From: Arsenicicoccus piscis | Lineage (GTDB): Bacteria; Actinomycetota; Actinomycetes; Actinomycetales; Dermatophilaceae | Assembly (NCBI RefSeq): GCF_022568835.1 | Contig: NZ_JAKZHV010000012.1 | Coordinates: 1-64,000 of the forward strand | Length of the DNA stretch: 64,000 nt | Direction of reading: 5' to 3' | Shown here: piece by piece, positions 27,418 to 36,701 of the stretch | Layout of the letters: each line of letters starts with the position of its first letter | Position numbering within the stretch: the first letter of the stretch is position 1 | The notes under the pieces: generated by a model | What the model was told of the DNA's origin: nothing | Seen by the model: the letters and a program-made list of their open reading frames with translations, nothing else | Database searches by the model: none | Made by a program: the position numbers and the translations under genes

Positions 27418-28719
27418 TCAGCCATCAACGCGGTCGATGACCAGCGGCAACAGGTCGGGGCGAGAGCCCTCGGGGGCGATGAACCACGCCCCGTCGAGCG
27501 CCTCCTCGGCGCGTGCGAAGCGGTCGGGCGTGTCGGTGTGCAGGGTCAGCAACGGGTCACCGCCGCGGACGACGGCACCCGGCTTGGCGTGCAGCTCGAC
27601 CCCGGCGCCGGCCTGCACCGGGTCCTCCTTGCGGGCTCGCCCGGCCCCGAGACGCCAGGCGGCCACCCCCACGGCGTAGGCGTCGAGCGAGGTCAGCACG
27701 CCGTCGGCCTGGGCCCGGACCACGTGCTGGTGCGCGGCGACCGGCAGCGCGGCGTCGGGGTCGCCGCCCTGCGCCGTGATCATCCGGCGCCACACGTCCA
27801 TGGCGCGCCCGTCACGCAGCGCGTCGGCCGGGTCGACGTCGGTGCGGCCCGCGGCGGCAAGCATCTCGCGCGCGAGGGTGAGGGTGAGCTCTACGACGTC
27901 CTCCGGACCGCCGCCGGCGAGGACCTCGACGGACTCGCGGACCTCGAGAGCGTTGCCGGCGGTGAGGCCGAGCGGGGTCTGCATGTTGGTGAGCAGCGCG
28001 ACGGTCTTCAGACCGGCGTCGGTGCCGAGCGCGACCATGGTCTCGGCCAGCTCGCGGGCCTGGTCGACGTCCTTCATGAACGCGCCGGACCCGACCTTGA
28101 CGTCGAGCACCAGCGAGCCGGTGCCCTCGGCGATCTTCTTGCTCATGATCGAGGAGGCGATGAGCGGGATTGCCTCGATCGTGCCGGTCACGTCCCGCAG
28201 CGCGTAGAGCTTCTTGTCGGCCGGGGCGAGCCCGGACCCGGCCGCGCAGATCACCGCGCCCGGGTCCTCGAGGATCGCCATCATCTGCTCGTTGGTGAGG
28301 TCGGCCCGCCAGCCGGGGATCGCCTCGAGCTTGTCGAGCGTGCCGCCGGTGTGCCCGAGGCCGCGCCCGGACAGCTGCGGGACGGCGACCCCGCAGGCGG
28401 CGACGAGCGGGGCGAGCGGGAGGGTGATCTTGTCACCGACCCCGCCGGTCGAGTGCTTGTCGGACGTGGGGCGGGAGAGCGAGGAGAAGTCCATCCGCTC
28501 GCCGCTGGCGATCATCGCCTGGGTCCAGCGGGAGATCTCGTGCCGGTTCATGCCGTTGAGCAGGATCGCCATCGCGAGGGCCGACATCTGCTCGTCGGCG
28601 ACGTCGCCGCGGGTGTAGGCGTCGACCACCCAGTCGATCTGGGAGTCGCTCAGCTCCTGCCGATCGCGCTTGGCACGGATGACCTCGATGGCGTCGTGCT
28701 GCTGGGGCGTCTGGCTCAT
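27418..28719 (-). CDS. deoA: Thymidine phosphorylase
   Basis: A 433-residue pyrimidine-nucleoside phosphorylase, cleaving thymidine or deoxyuridine to base and 2-deoxyribose-1-phosphate. The signature is intact in SGRGLGHTGGTLDKLEAIPG; the phosphate-binding segment DKHSTGGVGDKITLPL and the MSKKIAEG and KVGSGAFMKD segments are all present, with the C-terminal barrel-sandwich domain following. It is separated from the upstream hypothetical gene by 12 nt. In many actinobacteria deoA lies next to cytidine deaminase and add; here those genes are scattered in the same window. Confidence 0.95.
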   Translation of the reverse strand: MSQTPQQHDAIEVIRAKRDRQELSDSQIDWVVDAYTRGDVADEQMSALAMAILLNGMNRHEISRWTQAMIASGERMDFSSLSRPTSDKHSTGGVGDKITLPLAPLVAACGVAVPQLSGRGLGHTGGTLDKLEAIPGWRADLTNEQMMAILEDPGAVICAAGSGLAPADKKLYALRDVTGTIEAIPLIASSIMSKKIAEGTGSLVLDVKVGSGAFMKDVDQARELAETMVALGTDAGLKTVALLTNMQTPLGLTAGNALEVRESVEVLAGGGPEDVVELTLTLAREMLAAAGRTDVDPADALRDGRAMDVWRRMITAQGGDPDAALPVAAHQHVVRAQADGVLTSLDAYAVGVAAWRLGAGRARKEDPVQAGAGVELHAKPGAVVRGGDPLLTLHTDTPDRFARAEEALDGAWFIAPEGSRPDLLPLVIDRVDG

Positions 28720-28731
28720 GCCCGCATCATG

Positions 28732-29172
28732 TCAGAGCGGGTCGGGGCCGTCCTCGGAGCCGGAGTCGCTGTGCAACATGTGCAGCACAGCGCGGGCGTA
28801 GGCGCACTCGGCGTCGGTGTCGGTGTGGCTGCTGGGCTGGGGATCCACGCCGCCGATCTCGATCGCGACGACCCACTCACCCTGGTCCTGCCACAGGCTG
28901 CGGAAGCGGTCGCCGAGCGCGGCGCGCAGCTGCTCCTCGCGCGGGAGCCACAGCACGTCGGTCATCTCGACGCTGTCGAGCGCCCACTCGGTCACGCCGT
29001 TGAAGCCGATCTCGCGGCCCTTGGGGAACTCGTGCACCTCGATCGTCATGTCGCTCAGCACGAACACCTGGTCGTCCATGTCGCGCTCGGCCACGATGAA
29101 CCGATCCCCCGGCGCCGGCTCCCACAGCAGTCCGGCGGAGAGGAGCTCGGTGGCGAGTTCTACGGTCAGCAT
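28732..29172 (-). CDS. Hypothetical protein
   Basis: A 146-residue acidic soluble protein (ATELLSAGLLWEPAPGDRF, QVFVLSDMTIEVHEFPKGRE, EEQLRAALGDRFRSLWQD). The order of strands and a final helical half suggest a small pyrophosphatase- or Nudix-accessory-like fold, but I see no Nudix box and assign no function. It precedes deoA by 12 nt in the same direction and diverges from the AAA-VWA operon with only 57 nt between the starts. Confidence 0.65.
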   Translation of the reverse strand: MLTVELATELLSAGLLWEPAPGDRFIVAERDMDDQVFVLSDMTIEVHEFPKGREIGFNGVTEWALDSVEMTDVLWLPREEQLRAALGDRFRSLWQDQGEWVVAIEIGGVDPQPSSHTDTDAECAYARAVLHMLHSDSGSEDGPDPL

Positions 29173-29217
29173 GTGGCCAGTGTGCCGTAGACCGGTGCGT
29201 CACCCAGGTCCGAAAGG

Positions 29218-29223
29218 TAGGTT
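29218..29223 (+). promoter_or_regulatory. Putative -10 box (TAGGTT), leaderless AAA-VWA operon
   Basis: TAGGTT lies 6 nt before the GTG at 29230. Confidence 0.4.
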
Positions 29224-29229
29224 GCGCAC

Positions 29230-30624
29230 GTGGCAGACCTCGATCGCACGAGCATCCGCACCCTGGCCGACCTGCGCGCCGCCGGGCACGTCCCCCGCCC
29301 GGTCCGCACCGAGATCCGCGAGAACCTGCTGGCCAAGCTGGCCGCCGGCGAGGACCCCTGGCCCGGGCTGCACGGCCTGGACGACACGGTCGTCCCCCAG
29401 CTGGAGCGCGCCCTGCTCGCCGGGCACGACGTGATCCTGCTGGGCGAGCGCGGCCAGGGCAAGACCCGGCTGCTGCGCTCGCTGGTGGGCCTGCTCGACG
29501 AGTGGACCCCCGTCATCGAGGGGTCCGAGCTGGGCGAGCACCCGCTCGAGCCGATCACGGTCGAGTCGCGGCGCCGGGCGGCCGAGCTGGGCGACGCGCT
29601 GCCGGTGGCGTGGCGGCACCGCGACGAGCGCTACGCCGAGAAGCTCGCCACCCCCGACACGAGCGTCGCCGACCTGATCGGTGACGTCGACCCGATGAAG
29701 GTCGCCGCCGGGCGCAGCCTCGGCGACCCTGAGACCATCCACTTCGGGCTGATCCCGCGCTCGCACCGCGGCATCGTCGCCATCAACGAGCTGCCCGACC
29801 TCGCCGAGCGCATCCAGGTCGCGATGCTGAACGTCATGGAGGAGCGCGACATCCAGGTGCGCGGCTACGTCCTGCGGCTGCCGCTCGACGTGCTCGTCGT
29901 CGCGAGCGCGAACCCCGAGGACTACACCAACCGCGGCCGGATCATCACCCCGCTGAAGGACCGGTTCGGCGCCGAGATCCGCACCCACTACCCGCTCGAG
30001 ATCGCCGACGAGATCGCCGTGATCCGCCAGGAGGCCGAGCTCGTCGCCACCGTGCCGGACGCGCTCGTCGAGATCCTCGCCCGCTTCACCCGCGAGCTGC
30101 GCGAGTCCACCGCGGTCGACCAACGGTCAGGTGTGTCAGCGCGATTCGCGATCGCGGGGGCCGAGACGATCGCTGCGGCGGCGCTGCACCGGGCCACGGT
30201 CCGGCACGAGGAGCACCCGGTAGCCCGGGTGGTCGACCTGCACACGGCGGTCGACGTCCTCGGCGGCAAGATCGAGTTCGAGGTCGGCGAGGAGGGGCGC
30301 GAGCAGGAGATTCTCACCCACCTGCTGCGCACCGCGACCGCCGCCACGGTGCGCGAGCGGATGCGCGGCATCGACTTCGCCCCGCTCATCGAGGCGCTGG
30401 ACGGCGGGACGCTGGTCACCACCGGAGACCGGGTCGCCGCGGCCGACGTGCTGGCGAGCCTGCCCGACCTCGGCGACAGCACGGTCTACGAGGAGGTCGC
30501 GGAGCGTCTCGGCGCCACCGACGAGGGTGAGCGGGCCAGCGCCATGGAGCTGGCGCTCGAGGGGCTCTACCTGGCCCGCAAGGTGGGCAAGGAGTCCGAC
30601 GGCAGCGAGACGGTCTACGGCTGA
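29230..30624 (+). CDS. AAA+ ATPase, magnesium-chelatase ChlI/MoxR-like
   Basis: A 464-residue AAA+ protein. Walker A GERGQGKT is at residues 72-79, Walker B is GIVAINELPDL near 180, sensor 1 is VVASANPEDYTNRGRII near 225-240, and an arginine-finger region follows at LKDRFGAEIRTHYPLE. Length and sequence style match M. tuberculosis Rv0958 (a magnesium chelatase-like protein). There is no sign of a chlorophyll pathway here, so real magnesium-chelatase activity is unlikely. Its stop overlaps the start of the VWA gene (TGATG), so the two are made in equimolar fashion. Confidence 0.87.
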   Translation: MADLDRTSIRTLADLRAAGHVPRPVRTEIRENLLAKLAAGEDPWPGLHGLDDTVVPQLERALLAGHDVILLGERGQGKTRLLRSLVGLLDEWTPVIEGSELGEHPLEPITVESRRRAAELGDALPVAWRHRDERYAEKLATPDTSVADLIGDVDPMKVAAGRSLGDPETIHFGLIPRSHRGIVAINELPDLAERIQVAMLNVMEERDIQVRGYVLRLPLDVLVVASANPEDYTNRGRIITPLKDRFGAEIRTHYPLEIADEIAVIRQEAELVATVPDALVEILARFTRELRESTAVDQRSGVSARFAIAGAETIAAAALHRATVRHEEHPVARVVDLHTAVDVLGGKIEFEVGEEGREQEILTHLLRTATAATVRERMRGIDFAPLIEALDGGTLVTTGDRVAAADVLASLPDLGDSTVYEEVAERLGATDEGERASAMELALEGLYLARKVGKESDGSETVYG

Positions 30625-32654
30625 TGAGCACCCACGACCGGCACCGCTCGCGCTACGGCCCCTACCGTGGGGGCCCGGACCCGCTCGCGCCGCCGGTCGA
30701 CCTCGCCGAGGCGCTCGACGCGATCTCCGAGGAGGTCATGGCGGGCTACTCCCCCGAGCGCGCGATGCAGGAGTTCCTGCGCCGCGGCGGGCAGCGCCAG
30801 AACGGCCTCGACGACCTGGCCTTCCAGGTGTCCGAGAGACGACGAGAGCTGTTGCGGGACAACAGGCTTGACGGCACGCTCGAGCAGGTGCGCGAGCTGC
30901 TGGACCAGGCGGTGCTGGCCGAGCGCAAGGCCCTCGCGCGCGACCTCGACGACGACGCGCGGTTCGCCGAGATGCGCATCGAGAACCTCCCGCCGTCGCC
31001 GGCCGCGGCGGTCACGGAGCTCTCCGACTACCCGTGGCGCAGCAGCGAGGGTCGCGAGGCCTACGAGCAGATCAAGGACCTGCTCGGCCGGGAGATGCTC
31101 GACCAGCGGTTCGCCGGCATGAAGCAGGCGCTCGAGGGGGCGACCGAGGCGGACCGGCAAGCCGTGCAGCAGATGCTCGACGACCTCAACGAGCTGCTCG
31201 AGAAGCACCAGCGTGGTGAGGACACCGACGCCGACTTCCAGGAGTTCATGGACCAGCACGGCGACTTCTTCCCCGAGGGGCCGAAGAACGTCGACGAGCT
31301 GCTCGACTCGCTGGCGCAGCGGGCCGCGGCCGGTCAGCGGATGCTGAACTCGATGACCCCCGAGCAGCGCGCCGAGCTGATGTCGTTGTCCCAGCAGGCT
31401 TTTGGCTCCCCGGCCCTCAACGACGCACTGTCCCGGCTCGACGCGAACCTGCAGGGACTGAGACCGGGCGAGGACTGGTCCGGGTCGTCGGACTTCTCCG
31501 GCGACCAGGGCATGGGGCTCGGTGACGGCACCGGAGTGCTGCAGGACCTGGCCGAGCTGGACGCGCTGTCCGAGCAGCTCTCGCAGCAGTACTCAGGCGC
31601 CCGGATGGACGACCTCGACCTGGACGCGCTGCGTCGCCAGCTCGGTGACCAGGCAGCGGTCGACGCCCGCACGCTCGCCGAGCTTGAGAAGGCGCTGCGC
31701 GAGTCCGGTTATCTGAAGCGGGGATCCGACGGGTCGCTCAAGCTTTCGCCCAAGGCGATGCGCCGCCTCGGCAAGGAGCTGCTGCGCGACGTCGCCTCCC
31801 GCATGTCCTCGCGCGAGGGACAGCGCGACGTCCGCTCGTCCGGCCTGGCCGGCGAGCAGTCCGGCGCCACCCGCGAGTGGGCGTTCGGCGACACCCAGCC
31901 CTGGGACGTGACCCGATCGATCACCAATGCCATCGTGAGGACCGTTGGTGCGGGCGGGGATCCGAGCGGTGGCGTCCGGCTCGACATCCGCGACGTCGAG
32001 GTCGTCGAGACCGAGGCCCGCACCCAGGCGGCCGTCGCGCTGCTCGTCGACACGTCGTTCTCGATGGCGATGGACGGGCGGTGGGTGCCGATGAAGCGCA
32101 CCGCTCTCGCGCTGCACCAGCTGATCTCGAGCCGGTTCCGCGGCGACCACCTGCAGCTCATCACCTTCGCCCGGCACGCCCAGGTCGTCGACATGGAGGA
32201 GCTCACGGGCCTCGAGGCGCAGTGGGACAAGGGCACCAACCTGCACCACGGTCTACTGCTGGCGAACCGGCACTTCCGCAAGCACCCCAGCTCGCAGCCG
32301 GTCCTGCTCGTGGTCACCGACGGCGAACCCACCGCGCACCTCGAGCCGGACGGGCAGGCCTACTTCAGCTATCCCCCGCACCCGGTCACCGTCGCGCGGA
32401 CGGTCGCCGAGCTCGAGACGGCAGGCCGGCTGGGTGCGCAGACGACCTTCTTCCGGCTCGGCGAGGACCCGGGGCTGGCCGGCTTCCTGGACCGGCTGGC
32501 GCGGCTCGTCGACGGACGCGTGGTCGCCCCTGAGCTGGACGACCTCGGCGTGGCCGTCGTCGGGTCCTATCTCGGCTCGCGCGGGCCGGGGGCGTTCGGC
32601 GGCGGTCACCTCGGCGACTGGTACGGCGGGCGCGGGTTCTGGGCGGACTCCTGA
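30624..32654 (+). CDS. VWA domain-containing protein, partner of the AAA+ ATPase
   Basis: A 676-residue protein. An N-terminal half of about 460 residues is highly charged and helical (RRRELLRDN, LDQAVLAERKALARDLDDD, EMLDQRFAGMKQALEGA). A C-terminal VWA domain follows with the complete MIDAS: DTSFSMAM at residue 476, the conserved Thr region, and VVTDGEPTAHLEP. It corresponds in length and layout to Rv0959. By analogy with MoxR-VWA and ChlI-ChlD pairs, the ATPase probably remodels a target presented by the VWA protein; the target is unknown. Confidence 0.86.
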   Translation: MSTHDRHRSRYGPYRGGPDPLAPPVDLAEALDAISEEVMAGYSPERAMQEFLRRGGQRQNGLDDLAFQVSERRRELLRDNRLDGTLEQVRELLDQAVLAERKALARDLDDDARFAEMRIENLPPSPAAAVTELSDYPWRSSEGREAYEQIKDLLGREMLDQRFAGMKQALEGATEADRQAVQQMLDDLNELLEKHQRGEDTDADFQEFMDQHGDFFPEGPKNVDELLDSLAQRAAAGQRMLNSMTPEQRAELMSLSQQAFGSPALNDALSRLDANLQGLRPGEDWSGSSDFSGDQGMGLGDGTGVLQDLAELDALSEQLSQQYSGARMDDLDLDALRRQLGDQAAVDARTLAELEKALRESGYLKRGSDGSLKLSPKAMRRLGKELLRDVASRMSSREGQRDVRSSGLAGEQSGATREWAFGDTQPWDVTRSITNAIVRTVGAGGDPSGGVRLDIRDVEVVETEARTQAAVALLVDTSFSMAMDGRWVPMKRTALALHQLISSRFRGDHLQLITFARHAQVVDMEELTGLEAQWDKGTNLHHGLLLANRHFRKHPSSQPVLLVVTDGEPTAHLEPDGQAYFSYPPHPVTVARTVAELETAGRLGAQTTFFRLGEDPGLAGFLDRLARLVDGRVVAPELDDLGVAVVGSYLGSRGPGAFGGGHLGDWYGGRGFWADS

Positions 32655-32664
32655 GCGGGGCCGC

Positions 32665-32979
32665 TCAGTCGCGGTCGGCGAGCAGGTGGGACGAGACGGC
32701 CGAGGCGGTCGCGACGCCGACCACCGCCGGCCAGGCGCCGACCTTCTTGGCGAGCGGGTGCGACGCCCCGAAGCCGCCGAGGTAGACCGCCGACAGCGCG
32801 GCCGTGGTGATCGGGTCGGTCTTGGCCAGCCAGGTGCGGCCCGCGTAGAGCCCGCACAGCCCGAGCAGCACGCCGCCGAGCGGGCGGATCCCGCTCTCGC
32901 GCGCCACGACGAAGCCACCCAGCAGGCCGAGGGCGGCGATCGGTGCGGTCTGGACGTCGGTGGCGGGCTTGAGCGGCAT
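32665..32979 (-). CDS. Small hypothetical membrane protein
   Basis: A 104-residue protein with three or four short hydrophobic segments (APIAALGLLGGFVVARE, PLGGVLLGLCGLYAG, TTAALSAVYLGGFG). A CAGGAG ribosome-binding site precedes the ATG at 32979. It converges on the VWA gene with a 10-nt gap. No family recognised. Confidence 0.72.
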   Translation of the reverse strand: MPLKPATDVQTAPIAALGLLGGFVVARESGIRPLGGVLLGLCGLYAGRTWLAKTDPITTAALSAVYLGGFGASHPLAKKVGAWPAVVGVATASAVSSHLLADRD

Positions 32980-33009
32980 GTCTGCTCCTGGGGGTTCGTG
33001 TGCGGGGAT

Positions 33010-33063
33010 TCGCGGGCGGGGGTTTCGTGGGCGGGGGTTTCGTGGGCGGGGTTTCGAGGTGGG
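33010..33063. repeat. Short tandem repeat (about 15-16 bp, 3 copies)
   Basis: GGGTTTCG(T/A)GGGCGGG-type units are repeated three times between 33010 and 33063, upstream of the small membrane protein gene. No gene or regulatory role is apparent. Confidence 0.55.
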
Positions 33064-33122
33064 GCGTCGAGGTCAGCCCCCACCCTGCCACCTCGACCTG
33101 AGTGCTCGCGCCGCGGGGCGGG

Positions 33123-33866
33123 CTACGGCGAGTCCGGTCGCGCCGAGGAAGGCACGGCGAGCAGCTCGGCCAGGTGCCACGTGGCGAGCCGCGGGCTGCT
33201 GAGGACCGGGACGCCCAGGTCCGCGAGGCGAGGCTCCACGGCCGCCATGCTGGCCTGGGCGAGCACGACGACGTCGGCCCGGGTGGCGAGGGCGCGCGCC
33301 GCGTCCTCGAGCACCTGCCGGTAGACCTCGTGGTCGCCGGCCGTGAACCACGCCCAGGCGCCGTCGGCCACGGCCAGCTCGATGGTCACCGCCGCACCGG
33401 CGCGTGCCGCCTCGTCCTCGAGCAGCAGGCGGGTGGGCTCCAGGGTGGACTCCAGCGCGGCCAGGACGCCGACGCGGGGACCGATGGCCGCTGCGCGCCG
33501 GGCCATGGGACGGTCTACTCGAAGGACCGGGACGCCGGGGACCTGGACCTGCTCCGCGAGCGCACCGATCGTTGAGCAGGTGCAGCAGATCGCGTCAGCG
33601 CCCTGCTCGACGAGCTCGGCCACCCGCGATCGCACGTCGGCGGCGACCGCAGCGGCGCCCGCGCCGTCACCCTCGACGCCGATCCGCTGTGCCTCGGCGA
33701 GCAGCTGCTCGTCGACGACGTGCAGGACCCGGGCGCTCGGCAGCGCGGCGGCCGTCAGCGCCTCGAAGGCCGGGACGTGCACGGGGGACGTGTGCAGAAA
33801 CCCCACCGTCGGCTGAGCAGGCACAGCCGGGGAGGCTTCCTCGGTCGGCATCACATCACGCCCCAT
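33123..33866 (-). CDS. Aspartate/glutamate racemase family protein
   Basis: A 247-residue protein of the Asp/Glu/hydantoin racemase superfamily. It has an N-terminal GFLHTSPVHVPAFEAL, the first catalytic cysteine in AICCTCSTIGALAE, and LVVDR-type strands. The second cysteine position is occupied by a Gln/Ala region (VVLAQASMAAVEPRL), so racemase chemistry is doubtful; many paralogs lacking one Cys are uncharacterised. The ATG at 33866 overlaps the stop of the upstream exporter gene (TGATG); a second in-frame ATG is at 33851. Coupling with an exporter suggests linked handling of one metabolite. Confidence 0.75.
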   Translation of the reverse strand: MGRDVMPTEEASPAVPAQPTVGFLHTSPVHVPAFEALTAAALPSARVLHVVDEQLLAEAQRIGVEGDGAGAAAVAADVRSRVAELVEQGADAICCTCSTIGALAEQVQVPGVPVLRVDRPMARRAAAIGPRVGVLAALESTLEPTRLLLEDEAARAGAAVTIELAVADGAWAWFTAGDHEVYRQVLEDAARALATRADVVVLAQASMAAVEPRLADLGVPVLSSPRLATWHLAELLAVPSSARPDSP

Positions 33867-35151
33867 CACGCCCCCTCCCGGCCCGGCTCGAACCGCCAGA
33901 ACGATGGGACGAGTGCGGACGCGATCGTGACCAGCACCACGACGAGGACGCCACCGACGAGGGTGGTCCACGCGGCGCCGAGCCGGCCGGCGGCGACACC
34001 GTGCAGCACGTCGGCCATGCGGGGACCGCCCGCGACCACGACGGTGAAGATGCCCTGCAGCCGCCCGCGGACCTCCTCGGCCGCGGCGCCCTGGAGCATC
34101 GAGCTGCGGAAGGCTGCAGACGCCATGTCGGCGGCCCCACCCGCGGCGAGGCAGGCCGCCGCGACCCACAACCACGGCACGGCGCGGCCACCCGCTGGCA
34201 GCATCGCCGCCCCCGCGAGGGTGATCGCCAGGCCCCAGGCCACGATGGCGAGCACGACCGCGCGACCGTGACGTCGGGTGCGCGACACCCAGCCGCTGAA
34301 CACGCCGCCGAGCACCGAGCCGACGGGGATGGCGGCGAAGAGCACGGCGAACGCCAGGCCACCGCCCTGGGGTCCGCCGAAGTCGACGTGCGCGATCTCT
34401 GGGAACAGCGCGCGTGGCATCCCGAACAGCATCGCAATGATGTCGACGACGAAGCTCATCATCAGCACCTGGTGTCCCCCAGGTAGCGCACCCCGTCCAC
34501 CACCGAGCGCAGCCCGGGGGCCCGCACCGCAGCGGACCCATCCCCGCGCAGCACCGGCAGCGGCGGCAGGCGCAGCACGGCCCACAACGTGGTGAGCAGG
34601 GAGAGCGCGTCGAGCAGGTAGAGCCACGAGTAGCCGAGCACCGGGATGAGCGCGCCGGCCACGAGCGGACCTGCGATGGCACCCGCCATCATGACCGTCA
34701 TGTTCAGCGAGTTCGCCGACGGCAGTAGCGAGATCGGCAGGATCGAGGGCAGCAGCGCACTGCGGGTCGGCTGGTTCACGGCGAAGAACGACTGCTGGAT
34801 CGCGAACAGCCCCAACAGGATCCACGGATTCGTGTTGCCGAGTGCCGCCTGCACCCAGAAGCCGGCACTCGAGACGATGAGGCCGACCGTGGTGATGACC
34901 AACAGGGTTCGGCGGTCCATGTGATCGGCGAGCGCACCACCCCAGAGGCCGAAGACGACCAGCGGCACCAGGCCGAAGATGCCGGTCAGGCCCACGTAGG
35001 CCGATGACCCGGTGTCCGCGTAGATCTGGGCCGGCACCGCCACGACGGTCAGCTGGGCGCCGATGACAGTGACGATGTTGGCGGTCCACAACCGCCGGAA
35101 GTGCGCGTTCTGCAGCGGTCGCGTGTCGGCGAGCAGGCTTCGGACGTTCAT
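33866..35151 (-). CDS. MFS exporter (EntS/DHA3-like), frameshifted
   Basis: A 12-helix MFS transporter beginning MNVRSLLADTRPLQNAHFRR, typical of the EntS/MefA-like DHA3 group that exports siderophores or drugs. The first half (35151 to about 34480) contains GGALADHMDRRTLLV. The second half (about 34475 to 33866) contains GVSRTRRHG-like loops and AEEVRGRLQGIFTVVVAGG in another frame, so an indel lies near 34475. Both halves are complete. Its stop overlaps the racemase-like gene. Confidence 0.8.
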
Positions 35152-35242
35152 CGGGCGCGCGCCGCGACTGCGGTGATCGCGAGGTCAGGCATGGCGGCAG
35201 GGTAACCGGGACCACCTGCGGCGCGGGGGTGGCTGCGGCAGG

Positions 35243-36625
35243 ATGGACAGCGTGCAGACGACCTACCTGCCACCGCCGAGCTATCTGACCCGGATGGCCG
35301 ACGGCACGGTGAAGCAGCTCAACCCGTTCACCGGGTCCCAGGTGTGGACGGTGCCGGGGCGCGCCAACCGGCCGCTCGGGCTGCCGCAGGTCGACCCCTC
35401 GCCGGTGGCTCCCGAGGACCTCGGCCGGCTCTGCGCGTTCTGCGAGCAGCGCTATCTCGACACGCCGCCGGAGAAGGCGCGGCTGGTCCGCACCGGTGAA
35501 GCCGGCGACGCTGGTGGCCTGGTGCTGACCGGCGTCGGGGCGGATGAGGTCTACGACACGACGGCGGAGCTGCGCCGCGTCCCGAACCTGTTCGAGATCT
35601 TGTCCTACGACTACTGGCACACCAACTACGGCTACGAGATGCCGGCCGCGGCACGCGAGCGGCAGGCCGCCTACCTCGCCACGAGCGCCGGCCGCGAGCA
35701 CGTGCTGGCGGTGCTCCGGTCGCGCTGGCTCGCGTCCGGCCGCTCCGAGAGCGACTGGGAGACAACGCCGCTCGAGGACCGGATGGCCGAGTCGACGAGC
35801 TTCTTCGCCGGCGGCCACGACGTGATCGTCGCGCGTCGCCACCTCGTCGACGGCGCCACGACCGACGACCAGCTCGCGTCGGCGGGCACCCTGACGCCCG
35901 ACGAGCACCACGCCTACCTGGCGTTCACCGTGGATGCCCTGCGGGAGCTCTACGAGGCCAACCGGTACGCCCCCTACGTGGCGGTGTTCCAGAACTGGCT
36001 CAAGCCCGCCGGCGCCTCCTTCGACCACCTGCACAAGCAGCTCGTCACGATTGACGAGCGCGGCGTGCAGACCGAGCTCGAGCTGTCCCGGCTGCGGGCC
36101 AACCCGAACCTCTACAACGAGGCGGCGGTCAACTACGCGGGCTACCACAACCTCGTCGTCGCGGAGAACGAGCACGCGATCGCGTTCGCCGGCTTCGGGC
36201 ACCGCTACCCGACGCTGGAGGTCTTCTCCAAGAGCGAGCAGTCGAACCCCTGGGACCACTCCCCCGCCGAGCTGCGCGCCATGTCCGACCTCGTGCACGC
36301 GTGCCACGCCGCCACCGGCGCGCGCGTGCCGACGAACGAGGAGTGGCACCACCGCCCGCGCGACGTCGACCTGCCGATGCCGTGGCGGATCATGCTCAAG
36401 TGGCGCGTCTCGACCCTCGCGGGCTTCGAGGGCGGCACCAAGATCTACCTCAACACCATCGACCCGTGGTCGCTGCGGGACCGGGTCGTGCCGCGCCTGC
36501 TCGAGCTGCGCGAGACCGGTGCGATCGCCACCGATCTCGCCATCGGCAGCGAGGCGACGTGTGCGCCGAGCTCGCTGCGCTACAACGGGCGCCACGACGA
36601 CGTTGTCACGCAGACGGAGCCTTGA
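35243..36625 (+). CDS. DUF4921 family protein (galactose-1-phosphate uridylyltransferase-like)
   Basis: A 460-residue soluble protein. The N-terminal part is conserved (YLPPPSYLTRMADGTVKQLNP), followed by CAFCEQRYLDTPPEKARL, whose CxxC pair resembles the zinc site of GalT. The HIT-type nucleotidyl-transfer motif is GASFDHLHKQLVTID near residue 265; a second conserved block is NYAGYHNLVVAENEHAIAF. GalT-like NMP transfer is therefore plausible, but the substrate is unknown. A GTG at 35252 (VQTTYLPPP) preceded by a CAGGAT box is an alternative leaderless start; I kept the ATG at 35243. Confidence 0.82.
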   Translation: MDSVQTTYLPPPSYLTRMADGTVKQLNPFTGSQVWTVPGRANRPLGLPQVDPSPVAPEDLGRLCAFCEQRYLDTPPEKARLVRTGEAGDAGGLVLTGVGADEVYDTTAELRRVPNLFEILSYDYWHTNYGYEMPAAARERQAAYLATSAGREHVLAVLRSRWLASGRSESDWETTPLEDRMAESTSFFAGGHDVIVARRHLVDGATTDDQLASAGTLTPDEHHAYLAFTVDALRELYEANRYAPYVAVFQNWLKPAGASFDHLHKQLVTIDERGVQTELELSRLRANPNLYNEAAVNYAGYHNLVVAENEHAIAFAGFGHRYPTLEVFSKSEQSNPWDHSPAELRAMSDLVHACHAATGARVPTNEEWHHRPRDVDLPMPWRIMLKWRVSTLAGFEGGTKIYLNTIDPWSLRDRVVPRLLELRETGAIATDLAIGSEATCAPSSLRYNGRHDDVVTQTEP

Positions 36626-36701
36626 TGCGTCCTTGAGGACAGGACCGCACTCACCGGAGGGCGGCAGACCGGGGCCCGCAGGCTCAGAGGCGGAGGGGGA
36701 C

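Noticed and set aside
27368..27422. Inverted repeat GCTGACCGA / TCGGTCAGC between convergent genes as a terminator.
   Set aside because: Arms are only 9 bp with a 37-nt loop; too weak to call.
29230..32654. True magnesium chelatase (ChlI/ChlD) of chlorophyll or cobalamin synthesis.
   Set aside because: No porphyrin or cobalamin genes nearby, and the lengths match the Rv0958/Rv0959-type pair instead.
33876..33900. A TCGAACC-type T-loop-like sequence suggesting a tRNA.
   Set aside because: It encodes the C-terminal WRFEPGREG of the exporter and has no cloverleaf around it; no tRNA was found anywhere in the window.
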